Assembly (NCBI GenBank): GCA_900169235.1
Contig: FWCC01000362.1
Coordinates: 1-62,272, forward strand
Origin: Zarea fungicola
Lineage: Eukaryota; Ascomycota; Sordariomycetes; Hypocreales; Cordycipitaceae
Direction of reading: 5' to 3'
Length of the DNA stretch: 62,272 nt
The notes beneath the pieces were generated by a model. The model was not told the origin of the DNA, did no database searches, and saw nothing but the letters and a program-made list of their open reading frames with translations. Position numbers and translations under genes: made by a program. Position 1 is the first letter of the stretch, and the number at the start of each line of letters is the position of its first letter. Shown here piece by piece: positions 22,124-33,680 of this stretch.

Positions 22124-22575
22124 GTTGATGTAAGTGGGGGGTGGCAACAACTCGACGAAAGAGTACCAATAAAATGCCAATAATGCGTAAAATGAAATGA
22201 AATTCAGTCAAGGTCGCAGTACAATGTTATGACCAGCCGGTTAAAATTGATTTTATATTAACTACCGTGATTTATGATCCCGTTTCCGAAGTGAGCGGAA
22301 TGTGGGTGTGTCTGGGCCTGTCGGCGGTGCGTCGACCGAGGCGACAATTGGCCGCGCTTCAGGCAGTTCCACCGCATCCACCTCCCTGGCTGTCCAGGGT
22401 GACAGTTTACCGAGTTGCATTTCCCCTGGTAGCTTCGGCCTTGGGACCCGGGCCACATAAAATTGCATGAACGGGAAGGTGTGGTCAAGACAGAGTAAGT
22501 CTATCGGGTTTGCGTTGTTGGAGTTACACAATTATTTCTTATTATTTTTTACTATATACTCTTTTCCTGTTGAGT
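22124..22575. promoter_or_regulatory. Divergent promoter, polyol dehydrogenase / kinase
   Basis: A 452-bp bidirectional promoter between two cluster genes. It is rich in CGG/CCG half-sites (for example CGGCGG, GACCGAGG and CGGCCTTGGGACCCGG, between 22320 and 22450), the usual targets of Zn2Cys6 factors. No coding region is seen. Confidence 0.45.
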
Positions 22576-23283
22576 ATGGAGTCAACATACCAGGAACTTG
22601 CAAACATCATCACCACGCTGTATGACAGCAGAAAGGCGCAAGCACAGGCAAGCGATACACCACCGAACAATCAACGAATCCTTATCGCACTAGCCGGAGC
22701 CCCAGGATCTGGGAAATCTACGATTGCGGAAAATGTGATGCAGAAGCTTCGTGATTTACCGCAATCCCCAAGCATATGCATCGTGGGAATTGATGGCTTC
22801 CACTTGGCCCGTGAGCAATTGAGAGCCCTGCCCAATTCAGAAGAGGCATTTGCGCGACGCGGCGCTTCATGGACTTTTGACGCCGCTGGCGCAGTGAACT
22901 TGGTGCATGAGTTGAGAGACAGCTTCCGTCTCCACGATGTCATGGTACCAACGTTCGATCATCGGCTCAAGGACCCAGTTGCAGGGGGCCTTGTCGTCAC
23001 TAAAGATACGGAGGTGTGTATTGTGGAAGGAAATTACGTCCTCAGCGACGAGGGTGCCTGGGTTGGAATTGCGGATTTGATGGACGAAAGGTGGCTTGTC
23101 CAAGTAGATGCGGCCTTGGCGAGGACTAGGATAGCCACCCGGCACCTGGCCGCCGGCATTGAACCAACACTTGAGTTGGCATTGGCCAGGGCGGACTACA
23201 ATGACATACCAAACGGCAGTTTTGTAATGGAGCATACCAAAGGCCGACACGACAGAATCATTCATAGCATAGACGAGTCTTGA
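22576..23283 (+). CDS. P-loop sugar-type kinase (uridine kinase/PRK-like)
   Basis: Single exon, 235 residues from the ATG at 22576; an upstream TTG reading would add a non-conserved hydrophobic stretch. Walker A is GAPGSGKST (41-49). It is followed by GIDGFHLAREQL, RRGASWTFDAAGAV, PTFDHRLKDPV and IVEGNYVL, the order seen in the bacterial and fungal PRK/uridine-kinase/FrcK group. These phosphorylate hydroxyls of nucleosides or small sugars using ATP. Divergent from the polyol dehydrogenase and followed by an SDR on the same strand. Probably phosphorylates a ketose or a C3 product of the aldolase; the substrate is not shown. Cytosolic, no targeting signal. Confidence 0.87.
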   Translation: MESTYQELANIITTLYDSRKAQAQASDTPPNNQRILIALAGAPGSGKSTIAENVMQKLRDLPQSPSICIVGIDGFHLAREQLRALPNSEEAFARRGASWTFDAAGAVNLVHELRDSFRLHDVMVPTFDHRLKDPVAGGLVVTKDTEVCIVEGNYVLSDEGAWVGIADLMDERWLVQVDAALARTRIATRHLAAGIEPTLELALARADYNDIPNGSFVMEHTKGRHDRIIHSIDES

Positions 23284-23778
23284 TGTAGATTGACAATGAA
23301 TAGTAATTGTGAACGAATAAGTCATCTATTTTTGGAAGGGCCTAGGTCAGCCACTTCAAAATCATCAACATCACGACTCGGGTGAAAAAAGCGGCTTGGT
23401 AAGAAGAAGCCCGGGCCACGGTTACTGTGTACGTATTTCGGCGTGAGAATCCTTTTGCCTTTCATTCTACTATGGCCAGAGAGCGGTTACCTCTCACCTC
23501 TCCGCAAGTCCGGAGTGAGCTTTCCGAGGCGTCTTACGTCTGCCTGTTGGCTTTAGCAGCCATCGGGGCCACAGGGGCCACAGTTGGCCGACCAGACAAG
23601 CCTTGGGCTTCCACCAACGGCATGCTGTGCCTCACTCGCTCCATTCGTAATTTATGACCAATATAAGTCGGCAGTTTTAGAATTTCAATTATAGACACTA
23701 TATTCTTCCTGTCTCTTACGTTTCGAGTTTCTACCCCGCCATTTCTTCAGTTCACTCTAGTTGCACAGCAAAGCAAAC
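23284..23778. promoter_or_regulatory. Promoter region of the second cluster SDR
   Basis: A 495-bp region carrying AAGTCCGG (23506-23513), a GGGGCCACAGGGGCCACAG direct duplication near 23565-23585, and CCAATATAAG (23658-23667) at 112-120 bp before the ATG, combining CCAAT-like and TATA-like elements. No gene is seen. Confidence 0.45.
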
Positions 23779-24722
23779 ATGGCCACTAATGGAAGAGTTT
23801 CAATCCGGGCACCCAACCCACCAGTTGAGGACAGTGTTTTCAAGTCTTTCCGACTTGACGGGCGAACAGTTGTGATTACTGGCGGTGCTGGTGGAATTGG
23901 TTATGAAATTGCACGGGGCCTTGCCGAGGCCGGCGCAAATGTGAGGATATTTCAATTCCCTGCGCATCGCCTGCATTATTGACAGATTTATTTTTAGCTT
24001 GCACTCTGGTATCTCTCATCACCAAAGGCCGAGAAAATGGCAAGCCAAGTTTCTCAAGAATTCAAGGTCAAGGTCAAGACTTACAAGGTCGATGTGCGCG
24101 ACTACAAAGCCGTTGAGGCTGCTGTTGCCACGGTTGTCGAGGACTTTGGCCGCCTTGACGTTCTGATTGCCAATGCTGGTGTCCCCTCCAAGGCAGGTGG
24201 CCTTGACGACAAGGTCGAGGACTGGGACAGGGTCCGCGCAATTGATTTCGACGGAGTGTACTATTGTGTGCGCGCCGCCGGACTTGTGTTCCGCAAGCAG
24301 GGTCATGGAGTTGCTGTGTTGACTGCCTCGATGAGCGGACACGCTGCCAATGTCCCTCAGGAGCAGACCTGCTACAATGCCTGCAAGGCCGGTGTCGTAA
24401 GTTTTCCAAGTCTTTCCAGATTCTTGGGTCTCCTTTTATAATTTACTAAGTTGCTGTCAAGATTCATCTGGCCAAGTCACTCTCTGTTGAGTGGGCGAAA
24501 TGGGGCGGCCGCATCAATTCGGTGTCCCCTGGCTACATTGATACAGAAATCTCAGGGGACTGCCCCTTTGAAATGAAGGAGGAATGGTTTAGCTTGACTC
24601 CTTTGAGGAGAGACGCGGATCCACGAGAGCTCAAGGGCATTTACTTGTATCTTTCTAGCGACGCCAGCTCGTACACCACTGGTGCTGATTTCGTCATCGA
24701 CGGAGGTTACACGGCACGATAG
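23779..24722 (+). CDS. Short-chain dehydrogenase/reductase, sorbose/arabinitol type (second)
   Basis: Three exons, 23779-23940, 23998-24396 and 24462-24722, with gtgagg...ttag and gtaagt...caag introns, give 273 residues. Classical SDR features: [23 protein letters not shown], catalytic Ser in LTASMS and YNACK, then SPGYIDTEI and the end [10 protein letters not shown]. It is a paralogue-like relative of the 19156-20165 gene with the same architecture (shared PGYIDT, SSDASSY and IDGGY blocks). The two may carry out opposite steps of a ketose-polyol interconversion with different cofactors. It lies on the same strand as the kinase and transporter. Confidence 0.88.
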
Positions 24723-25371
24723 ATGTATTTCCTTGAAGCATATAGACAATTCATATACAATTGTTTTAAACAAAGATAAAATAAAATTTGGTTTCCTCGT
24801 CAACACTGCGTCCAAGGTGCCTGCACATGTAATTTCTTGTATTGAGATTCAGAACGGCCCAACTACCATGGCACACGATGATTCCAGCGTCCCACATCAT
24901 CAATTCGGTGGCTCCCTGATCGACATGAGCACTAGTCAACGTGGGAGTGAAATGACATGTTAAACCCGCCAAGTGCCACAGGACCTGAGGCTTTCTTGTC
25001 ATGCATGTGGGCCGGGGGAGCCTGGTGCCGTCGCGCTATTGACTGACTCGGTCGTCCGAGAGTGAAATTCAGTGAAGGGTGACAAAGGTCCGGCCAACAA
25101 CTAAGCCCGCTCACGCCACAAAAAGTTGGAAATGGGTGGGCTGGCTTCCCCAGGGGGCAACAAGCGTAATCACCCACAAAGTCTGGGGATTGATCCACTA
25201 ACAACTCTCCCCCGGAACGACTGTCCCCGCTGTGAACGTCAACTGAATCCTTTTGTATAAAGACTTGGTCTCACCCATGATGATCGGCGACAGTAGCTCG
25301 AGTGTTCATCAGTAGTTTCTGCATCAACAATTCAGCTTCACCAGTTTATACTTCATCTGTATCAATTCAAT
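24723..25371. promoter_or_regulatory. Sugar transporter promoter region
   Basis: A 649-bp region with AAGGTCCGG (25085-25093), a CGGTCGTCCGAG block (25050-25061) and TATAAA at 25256-25261, 111 bp before the ATG. No gene is seen. Confidence 0.45.
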
Positions 25372-27123
25372 ATGAAGGACGCTGATATTGTCGGCCCTGC
25401 CTTGGCAGAAGTATTGCCGCAGACCGGTCGATATTGGTTCCGGGAATCACACCTTCTCCGACTGAACCTATTCCTATTAGTCCCGCTTCTTTCATCGTCA
25501 GTTTCTGGATACGATGGTATGAAGTCTAATCTTGCCTTCATGGCTCTACTTTGTCGAATCATTTGCTGACCCGGGTTAGGATCATTGATGAATGGCTTGC
25601 AATCCCTTGAGCAATGGAGAGACTATTTTGGGCATCCTGCTGGTGCAACTTTGGGTGCAGTAAACGCTGCTCAGTCAATCGGCTCAGTGCTTGCCATTCC
25701 CTTTGTTGGTGACTTGTCTGATAGGTATGCGTGATATATAACTTGTGCTTCGTAGCTGTTGGTTTGGAACAAGTCGAGCGCTAACCTACCACCATCCATA
25801 GATTCGGTCGAAAGCCAATTCTCCTTTGTGGTACTCTTATTATCATTCTTGCGACCATTATCCAGTCGGCGTCCGTCAACCTTCCCATGTTCATCGTCTC
25901 CCGCTTAATTGTTGGCATTGGAGGCATGTTTGTCACCCAGCCGAGTCCTATGCTGATTGCCGAGTTGGCCTATCCCACTCACCGAGGCAAATACACTTGC
26001 GCTTTCTGGACCATGTACTACTTGGGTAAGGGACCAATGGACTACGAGATATCGATGGCTGGCTAACAACTGTTTAGGAGCAATTCTGGCTTCTTGGACT
26101 ACCTATGGCACGCAAAACTACCACAGCGAATGGTCCTGGAGAATTCCTTCGATAATCCAAGCCGCCCTTCCCCTGGTTCAGCTATGTTTCATCTGGTGGG
26201 TTCCAGAGTCGCCGCGTTGGCTCGTTGCCCAGGATCGAGCACAAGAGGCCGCCGATCTCTTGTCCAAGTACCACGGCGGCAGCGTTGCTGGAAGTGAGGG
26301 ACATTCTCCTCTTGTCAACCGCGAGCTTTCTGAAATTGTCCACACCATCAGGATGGAGAAGGAGGCGAAGAGAACAGGATGGAATGCTCTCATCGCAACG
26401 CCGGGAAACAGAAAGCGTCTCATCATTTGCATCTGCGTCGGCGGTTTCGCGCAGTGGAATGGCATTGGTATTGTCTCATACTACCTGTCACTGGTCCTCA
26501 ACACCATTGGCATTACGTCGACGTATGACCAGACTCTGATTAATGGTCTTCTTCAAATCTTCAACTTTGCAGCCGCCCTATCGGCTGCGTTCCTCGTGGA
26601 CCGACTCGGCCGCCGCACCCTTTTCTTGTGGAGCAGTATCGGAATGCTGGTTTCTTACATTGTGTGGACGGCGTGCTCTGCTGTCAATTCCGAAACCGGG
26701 TCAAAACCTGCTGGTATCGTGGTAGTTGTTTGTCTCTTTACGTTCTTCTTCCACTACGATATTGCTTGGACGCCGTTGCTCTTTGGATATCCGACAGAAA
26801 TCTTGCCATACTCGATCCGTTCAAAAGGCGTTGCCGTGGAGCTCTTCTCGATTTACGGATCTCTCGTCATTGCAGCATTCTGCAATCCCATTGGCATTGA
26901 GAATATTGGCTGGAAGTACTATATCGTGTTTGTCTGTTTTCTGGTGGTATTTCTTCCAGTTGTATACTTTTACTTTCCAGAGACCAAGGGACGGTCGCTG
27001 GAAGAAATTGCAGTCATTTTCGATGGCCCCGGGGCGCTGGACATGTCCCAGGTAAAGGGTGGCGAGAATGACATTATGGAGTACACTGGCAACGGTACTA
27101 CAACGCACAAAGAGGCAATTTAA
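25372..27123 (+). CDS. Sugar-porter family MFS transporter
   Basis: Four exons, 25372-25516, 25580-25724, 25802-26025 and 26078-27123, give 519 residues. Sugar-porter signatures: SGYDG-SLMNGLQ in TM1, GDLSDR-FGRKP (loop 2-3 motif), PESPRWLVAQ, DRLGRRTLF and the C-terminal PETKGRSLEEIA. Twelve membrane segments expected in the plasma membrane. The pattern is closest to the fungal lactose/hexose/polyol permease group. Proton-coupled import of the cluster substrate is the obvious role. It is followed by the cluster regulator on the same strand. Confidence 0.92.
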
Positions 27124-27594
27124 AGGCATTCGATGTTCTGCAATTGTAAAGATTATATAAGTAGCGAAACAAAAATTGAAGACTGTTTCTAAAATAAGGT
27201 GTGGAGTACTGGCTTGCCGTGTAAGTTACCAGAAGTCCCGAATTCTGTAAAGTGAGTTCCCTCGCAAGGTCAACTTGGAAATAACACAGCTGAATGAAGC
27301 TTTAAATTCCAACCAGCCGTATTAGTTCATCAAACGATCGATGGAACGAATGAAATTAATAATCTGTCTTCGGGCAGTGGCGTAAAAGATGAAATTGGCG
27401 CACGCGAGTCAAGACACCATACTGAGTAAGGCGTCCCAACTTTCCCCACGTTTTCTGGCGCATCTACACGTGATTCTTCGGTTTGTCAAGGCGGGTACTC
27501 GGCGAAGCCATCGGACTTTCTCAAGAGCACAAGTCCAGCAGCGACATTTCTTAAGAAACCTGTGACAAGAATCGGGTAATCAAGAGAATGAGTT
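27124..27594. promoter_or_regulatory. Region between transporter and regulator
   Basis: A 471-bp intergenic region, presumed promoter of the Zn2Cys6 gene. I see no strong element and no gene. Confidence 0.4.
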
Positions 27595-30192
27595 ATGGAC
27601 AGTCTCCAATCGCCATTAAGCTCGCAGTTGGATCTAACTCTGGGTGCTGCGGATCAAAGCTGCAAAGGTAAATCCAGGCTGCTCCCTCCATTCGGCCTTC
27701 AGCGGGGCATAGCTGATCACACAATTGCCCATAGAGTGTCGCCGCCGAAAGGCAAGATGCGACCGAACCATACCAACATGTTCTCACTGCACAAGATACA
27801 ATCGTCATTGCTTGTATGAGAAGCATTCACGAACGCCTTTGACACGAAGGTGAGTCTCGCCAGTTCCCGTCTATTGGTGCTGGGTGGATCTCACTGTGAA
27901 GGCCGCTCAGTTGTAGCACGTCTAAAATTAGAATGGATGGTTAACCTTTGCAGGCACCTCACGGAAGTTGAAGAAAGATTGGAAAGGGCAGAGGCGCTCA
28001 TTAAAAGGCTGCAGAAAGAGAATGGCGCCCCTGTCAAAAGCGACGACACATCGGCAGCAGCCTCAACTCTTACTCATGACTCTGAACACGAGATTGGAAC
28101 CGAACCAAAAACAGCTGAGCGACCTGTGGTGTCGCAAAACGACCACTCGTCAAGAAAACCTACTCAAGAGTTACCTGCGCCAATGCAAACACCTATATCC
28201 CAGCCCTTGGTTGACCGGTCAACACCCAAGTCTACTAGTGGCAATCAATCTGGGAACTCTCTTGCACCAGAGGCGGAAACATTGGCGGAATCAAGACCAG
28301 GGCATGCCTTGGCTGAAACACCACCTCGAGATGATTTTGAGTGGGAAGAGTTGGACATGCTTCCGCCCCCGTCCTCGACGGCGCAGGCACTTGTTGATAC
28401 TCCAGACGACAACCAGAACAAGGACGGTATGGCTTCCCTGGCAGTGGATGAAAAGGATGGCGGCTATCTGGGCATCGCATCTGGGGCAGCGTTCCTTAGA
28501 TTTTTGGAGCCAGGCCCTACAAAGAGAACGTACTCGAACAACTCACTACCCAGGTACCGCTTGCCCTTAACTTTGCAGCCCGACCCGAACCGTCACATTG
28601 TGGATGCAATGATTGACGCGTATTTCTCAACCTATCACTTGAACTATCCCATTGTTCATGAGCCTACGTTTCGCGCCCAATACGCAGAGGTGATACCGCA
28701 ACCGCATGGTCGCAGCTGGCCAATTTTGGCATATATTGTAGCTGCAATTGGCGTGTTCAGCTCGTCAGATACCTCAAGTGATGTGGACCTACAGCTCTTT
28801 GCCCATGCTCGATCTTTGCTGTCGTTTGACTTTCTTGAGATTGGCAACAGTACGCTAGTTCAGGCCCTTACCTTGATCTCCAACTATCAGCAGAAGAGAG
28901 ACAAGCCCAACTCTGGCTACAACTATCTTGGCCTAGCAGTCAGGATGGCCACCAGCCTTGGTTATCACAAGGAATTTCCTGGGTGGAACATACCGCCGTT
29001 GAAAATGGAGATGCGACGGCGTATCTGGTGGTCGCTCTGCGTATTCGACGTGGGTGCCACCATCACATTTAGTCGGCCAGTTTTGTGGCCATACGAAGGA
29101 GTTGAAGTTTCATTCCCCATGAATGTGACTGATCGTGTAAGAATTATAATCTCTTGCTACCATCGTACAATGTTGATACTAAGGATACGCATTTAGGAAC
29201 TAACCGCGAATACCACCTCTTACCCTCCGGAAAACCTGGGAGTCACACCATACACTGCCGTGAGCACACAAGCTCGTTTCCATGTCTCTACAAACGAGAT
29301 TTATGCAAGAGTCATCTCCAAACCGTTTCCGACCGCTGCAGAGCTTGTCCAGTTGGACGATGATGCCATTGGATCGTGGCAGGCACAGCTTAGCCCGTCC
29401 TTTAATGAAACAAGCACCGTACCTCCAAAGTACGCATTCGCGCACGCAGTGATGAGGTGGCGATACCGAAACTTTCGCATCATCATGTATCGTCCCTTTG
29501 TGATTCGGCGTGCTCTGAGTGCTCGAGAGAGAGAAGGGGAGGATTTGGAAGCAAACCAGGTAGCGTACCAGCGATGCCTGGACGATGCAAAGACGACAAT
29601 TGATATCATCAGCGAATATTGGTCCAAAAATGAGCACAACCGTTTGGCTGGTTGGTACGCCTTGTAAGTTACTCTCCCTTTCGGCGCGAAATTGGAGAGG
29701 TCGAATTAATCATTTTCCTTGACTAGATACTTCCTCTTCCAAGCAGCTCTGATTCCTTGCATCTGCCTTCGAAACAGTCCGTTTGATGCCGAAGCCTTGA
29801 GTTGGTCGCAGCAAATCACGAAAACTCTGCATACCATTGAGGCACTGGCGCCATGCAACAACAGTGCGATGAGATGCCACCAAGTCATCATGAACCTGTG
29901 CGGTCGCTACATCAGCTGGCTGCATTCGACCGATAATGTCGGCGCAGGCGGCGAATGCCCGCTCGACGAAACTGAGGTTTCTCAGAACGGAAACGAGAAG
30001 CCGGGCCAAGCCAACTACGGTCTCGATGTACCTGGCGATGACGCATCGAGGCTAAGCCAGCTCAGTCCAATTGATGAAAGCCCACAGACACAGCTGGGAA
30101 ATCTCTTTCCCATGATGTGGCCGAATGTGAATGCACTTGAAGCACAGGATGAAGTCATGGGAGACGATTCTTGGCTTGAATTCTTACGCTAG
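27595..30192 (+). CDS. Zn2Cys6 transcription factor of the polyol cluster (767 aa)
   Basis: Five exons, 27595-27667, 27735-27849, 27954-29136, 29197-29663 and 29727-30192. The zinc cluster spans the first splice: SCK from exon 1 joins ECRRRKARCDR in exon 2 to give C-x2-C-x6-C, then TCSHC and HC complete six cysteines. A coiled coil follows in exon 3 (HLTEVEERLERAEALIKRLQ). A long low-complexity Ser/Thr/Pro linker (about residues 100-250) leads to the fungal TF domain (IVHEPTFRAQY; RRRIWWSLCVFDVGATITFSRP). Nuclear activator is likely. Its place next to the sugar porter makes it the probable pathway-specific regulator. Confidence 0.9.
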
Positions 30193-30260
30193 GTCCAGTA
30201 ACTACTGGATGCAACCACTTCTACTATATAATTATCGTAGCCAGCCACACTGGCTTCAGT

Positions 30261-31656
30261 CTATATGGATAATTCACATTCAATCAACGCCTGGCCTCCA
30301 ATCGGTGAACTCCAGATTTTGGAAATCTTGAAACCAGCCTTTGTAAGCATTGCCTCCCACTCGCCGGCCGTTCGCTCCCTTGAGGACTGGTCTGCCATCA
30401 TGATAATGTCCAGCGATGTGGCTTGCCAGTTGGCTTTGACGGCCGGGATGACGTACTCGTTAATCAGGAGCTTGCTATACCCTGGCTTCATGGCTGTGCG
30501 AAGATTGGCCAAAAGCCTCCCACAGTCCTCATCGTCCCAGTCATGAAGGACAGCTCGCATATAGTACGCACGTGCACCCTTTATGGGCTGCTCCGTGAAG
30601 AAGTCATGAGGCATCTTTTCAATCTTGGCGGCTAGGGCATCGGGGGCAATGGCGCCGATTACCTCCGGAAGGTCTTGGACAACCAGTCGGCCGGAGGCAG
30701 TGGGCAAACTGTCGTGAAGCTCTTGGACGACATGCCCGTGACTGCCGCCGACATCTACAAACAACACCTCGTTCGGTTCATCTGCGAATCCCTCAAGCAG
30801 GCCTTCCTTGACTGCGTAAATATCCATCCATGTTGGTTGGCCCTTGACGTAGGCGGCCATGTGATGGCCAAACTGCTTCGCGATGACGGGATTTTGTCCA
30901 AACCAGCCGAAGATCGGAAGCTCAGTGTCATGGGCGAATTTAAACGCTCCATGCGGTGCAGGGTCCACGTATTTTGTGCGCTGCAAATACTGCGGGAGCC
31001 TGTTGATGGCGATTTGGTTGCTCGCACACCTGTGCTCTGTTAGCTGAGTTCAGTCTTCTGGGAAATGGTCACGTATGACATACAGACCGGGATATCCATC
31101 TCCAATGATGGGAATACTGAGCGATTTGGAAAAGTTGGTAAGCGAGTACTCGTCGGGCCCGACTTCTGTAAGATAGCCCAATGCCGCGATGTGCCTCATG
31201 ATGCGGCCTGAAATTTATTCAATTAGAAAATTTGGCATGATTAGAAATAGAAGAAAATTACTTGCATAAGACAGAGCTGTCAACTCCAAGGTGTGTTGCT
31301 AGATCGGCTGCTTTGCATGGGCCGTCTCCTCTGGCGACCATCTCAGTAAAGAGTCCCATATCAACACCGACTGCTATAGCTGCTGAGCAGGTTGGCTATA
31401 GCGCATTAGCACGCGTTCAGTACCACTGCCGTGGATCTTCTGCACTAACCTCAGCCCATAGATGCCTCACCATGGTTTCCCTGGGTGTCTCAAGTGAGCG
31501 CAGTAGTGATTTGGCTTTCTCTATAAGCTCGAGCCGAATGATTTCATCTTGCTCCGTGTTCTTATTCAAGGCAACAATGTCGTTGATGATGTTGTCAATC
31601 TCACCGCGACCGCCACTCGGCGACAGTGCGACGCTAATATCGACTGGTGCAGACAT
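30261..31656 (-). CDS. SAM-dependent O-methyltransferase
   Basis: Four exons, 31656-31450, 31395-31266, 31207-31084 and 31029-30261, give 409 residues; an in-frame ATG at 31671 would add five. The second intron (31265-31208) begins gcaagt and ends cag. It is a GC-AG intron, the only reading found that keeps the conserved VLC-RIMRHIAALGYL helix in frame. The C-terminal domain has SAM motif I (VDVGGSHGHV), DLPEVI, the catalytic histidine in RAVLHDWDDEDC and the LLINEYVIP strand. It matches COMT-like fungal enzymes that methylate phenolic hydroxyls of polyketides or aromatics. Its end converges with the cluster regulator (68 bp). Substrate unknown. Confidence 0.87.
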
Positions 31657-32528
31657 TGTCTCTTGGTGCATGCAGAAAGTATACAAGACAACAGTAAACC
31701 ACACGGGCGCTGTCTGAGGAATTGTAGCTTTTATACAGTTTAGAATATGCTTTTTTCGTACGACCAATTAATATGCTACAAAATCAGCAGTAGTGCACAA
31801 AAGGAAGCAATTGTGGCAGCCACCAGCGTCAAGCCATAGCCAATGCATGTACGGAGTACAGCCGCAGACTAATAACGCCAATTTTTCCGAATTTCGCAAA
31901 AGGTGCGGAACATCGGCACACTGTACGACTCATGCACCTGGGAGAGTGCGGAAATACTATGCTAGGCTGCTTAAATCCTAGGTTTTAGTACCTAGCTAGT
32001 AAGTATATATAGAAATGGCTTGCGGGCTGCCGCTCCACGAATCGTTGAATGCGTACCCGGATGGGTAACAATGGCGAGCCGGACTGGCTTACAGGCTTGA
32101 TCAGTGAAGGTGGGTTTAAATTTTCCGTCGGTTTTGCACAACGCCACCCGTAGATGCCGTACTAGCGTCATCTCATTTGATGCTGCTTCCAGGGTTCCCC
32201 TGCTCAATTAAACATAGGAGCGGGCCTTTGTTTCGCTGGTTTCGGAGATTATGTCAATAAAGCTAAAGGGGAGAGTTTGCCGAAGCCCTGTATAGCCGTC
32301 TGCTCTCCAGCAGACTCAATCGTTTTCGTTGGTCAAGTCACTTGACGTGGCTACTCCGTGCGGACAAAGGATCTTTCAATTCTGGGTCTAATAAATTTCA
32401 TATTCTATTCAATTAGATGTCTATATTGCTTAAAATTCATTTTCTTGGAGCATCTCTTTCAGACAGCCCTAAGCACCAACCAAGGACCTGGCGGTTACAA
32501 CTCCATAGTAGTCGCTGCAAGTGTGAAT
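31657..32528. other. Intergenic region between methyltransferase and reductase
   Basis: An 872-bp stretch: promoter of the methyltransferase and 3' flank of the reductase. It contains one TACGGAGTA element (31850-31858), about 195 bp upstream of the methyltransferase ATG. No gene is seen. Confidence 0.45.
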
Positions 32529-33680
32529 CTAAGCAGCTTGCTTAACCAGCTCCAGATATTGCGTGGCGGCACTGATGATCTGCTCCTCGAATGTCTTGAA
32601 CTTGATTCCAAAGACCTTCTTGGCTTTTGAGTTGTCGGTAACCAGAGGCGCCGTAATTGGTGTACCGTTGAAGCTGAAGAGGCCCGCTTCGACCTCCTTG
32701 GGGAAGTGCTTCTTAACAATCTCCCTCGTGTCAGTCCACTGAATCGGTTCCGCCACGGAAAGGTAATCCTCGTTTCCAGGAACAGAGGAGTCGAGGGCCT
32801 GGACATGCATGGCAGCCACATCGTCGACGTGAACGGGAATACCGGGGGCAGGGTTAGCCTGAGGATGGCCAATGACGTGGGCCAGGGCCATGTAGTTGGA
32901 ACCCTTCAGAAGGGCACCAACATCGGTGGCGGTCTCGTCTCTGCCAATGACGAAGCATGGCTCGATGTTGATGAGATCGAAAGAGTGGGGGACCTTCTTG
33001 GTCCACTCCTCGGTAGCCTCGAGAGCGGCAACCTTGGACGAGTTGTAAGCGGCCAGCCAGCTGGACCAGGGTCCCTTGGAGTTGCCTGTGCGGTTGCTCT
33101 CTGTTTTGAAATAAAATCAGATTCTCGTTACAAAAAGCGGTAGGGTAAGTCGGGGATATGGGTACGAACCGGTAATGACAACCTTATTGGCGCCGTCTGG
33201 CAACGATATGATGGATAGAATTGAAGCAGTAATGACAACTCTCTTAATGCTAGAGGCCTTGGCAGCAGAGTCAAGCATGCCAACCGTTCCGGCGATGGCT
33301 GGCTGGATGTAGTTGGACTCATACTCCTCGCTGCTCATAAGTCCAGGAGCGGCGAAGGGAGAAGCAGCGTGGATAACATAGTCAACACCCTTGACGGCCT
33401 CATCGTAGGCTCCTGGGACAGTAATATCAGGCACCAAGATGGACTGCATTTGCGAAGTGTAGGGAGCCGCAGACTTGAGAGCCTTGATTTTCTCGTAGCC
33501 AGCCTCGTTGCGGACGGCACAGCGGACATTCCAGCCCTTCTCAAGAAGGAAAACCAGAGTACGGAAGCCAATGAAGCCGGTAGCACCGGTGAGCTAAAGC
33601 AAAATATATTAGCATTTCAAATATTCTTGTTTAGTAGCATTTCAATGGATGCTTACCAGGACAAGACCCTGGGCAGCCAT
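32529..33680 (-). CDS. NAD(P)-dependent aldehyde/ketone reductase (GRE2/DFR type extended SDR)
   Basis: Three exons, 33680-33657 (24 nt), 33593-33170 and 33100-32529, give 339 residues. The first exon supplies MAAQGLVL and splicing completes LLTGATGFIGFRT. Other marks are VDYVIHAASPF, RVVITAS, catalytic YNSSK and VHVDDVAAMHVQAL. The family (Gre2p, dihydroflavonol and cinnamoyl-CoA reductase relatives) reduces aldehydes or ketones with NADPH in the cytosol. It is in tandem with the O-methyltransferase on the same strand, which suggests, but does not show, a shared small-molecule substrate. Confidence 0.9.

Noticed and set aside
27968..28570. 200-codon alternative frame in the Zn2Cys6 gene at 27595
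   Set aside because: The overlapping frame continues the coiled coil and TF domain; the alternative starts inside it and has no recognisable features.
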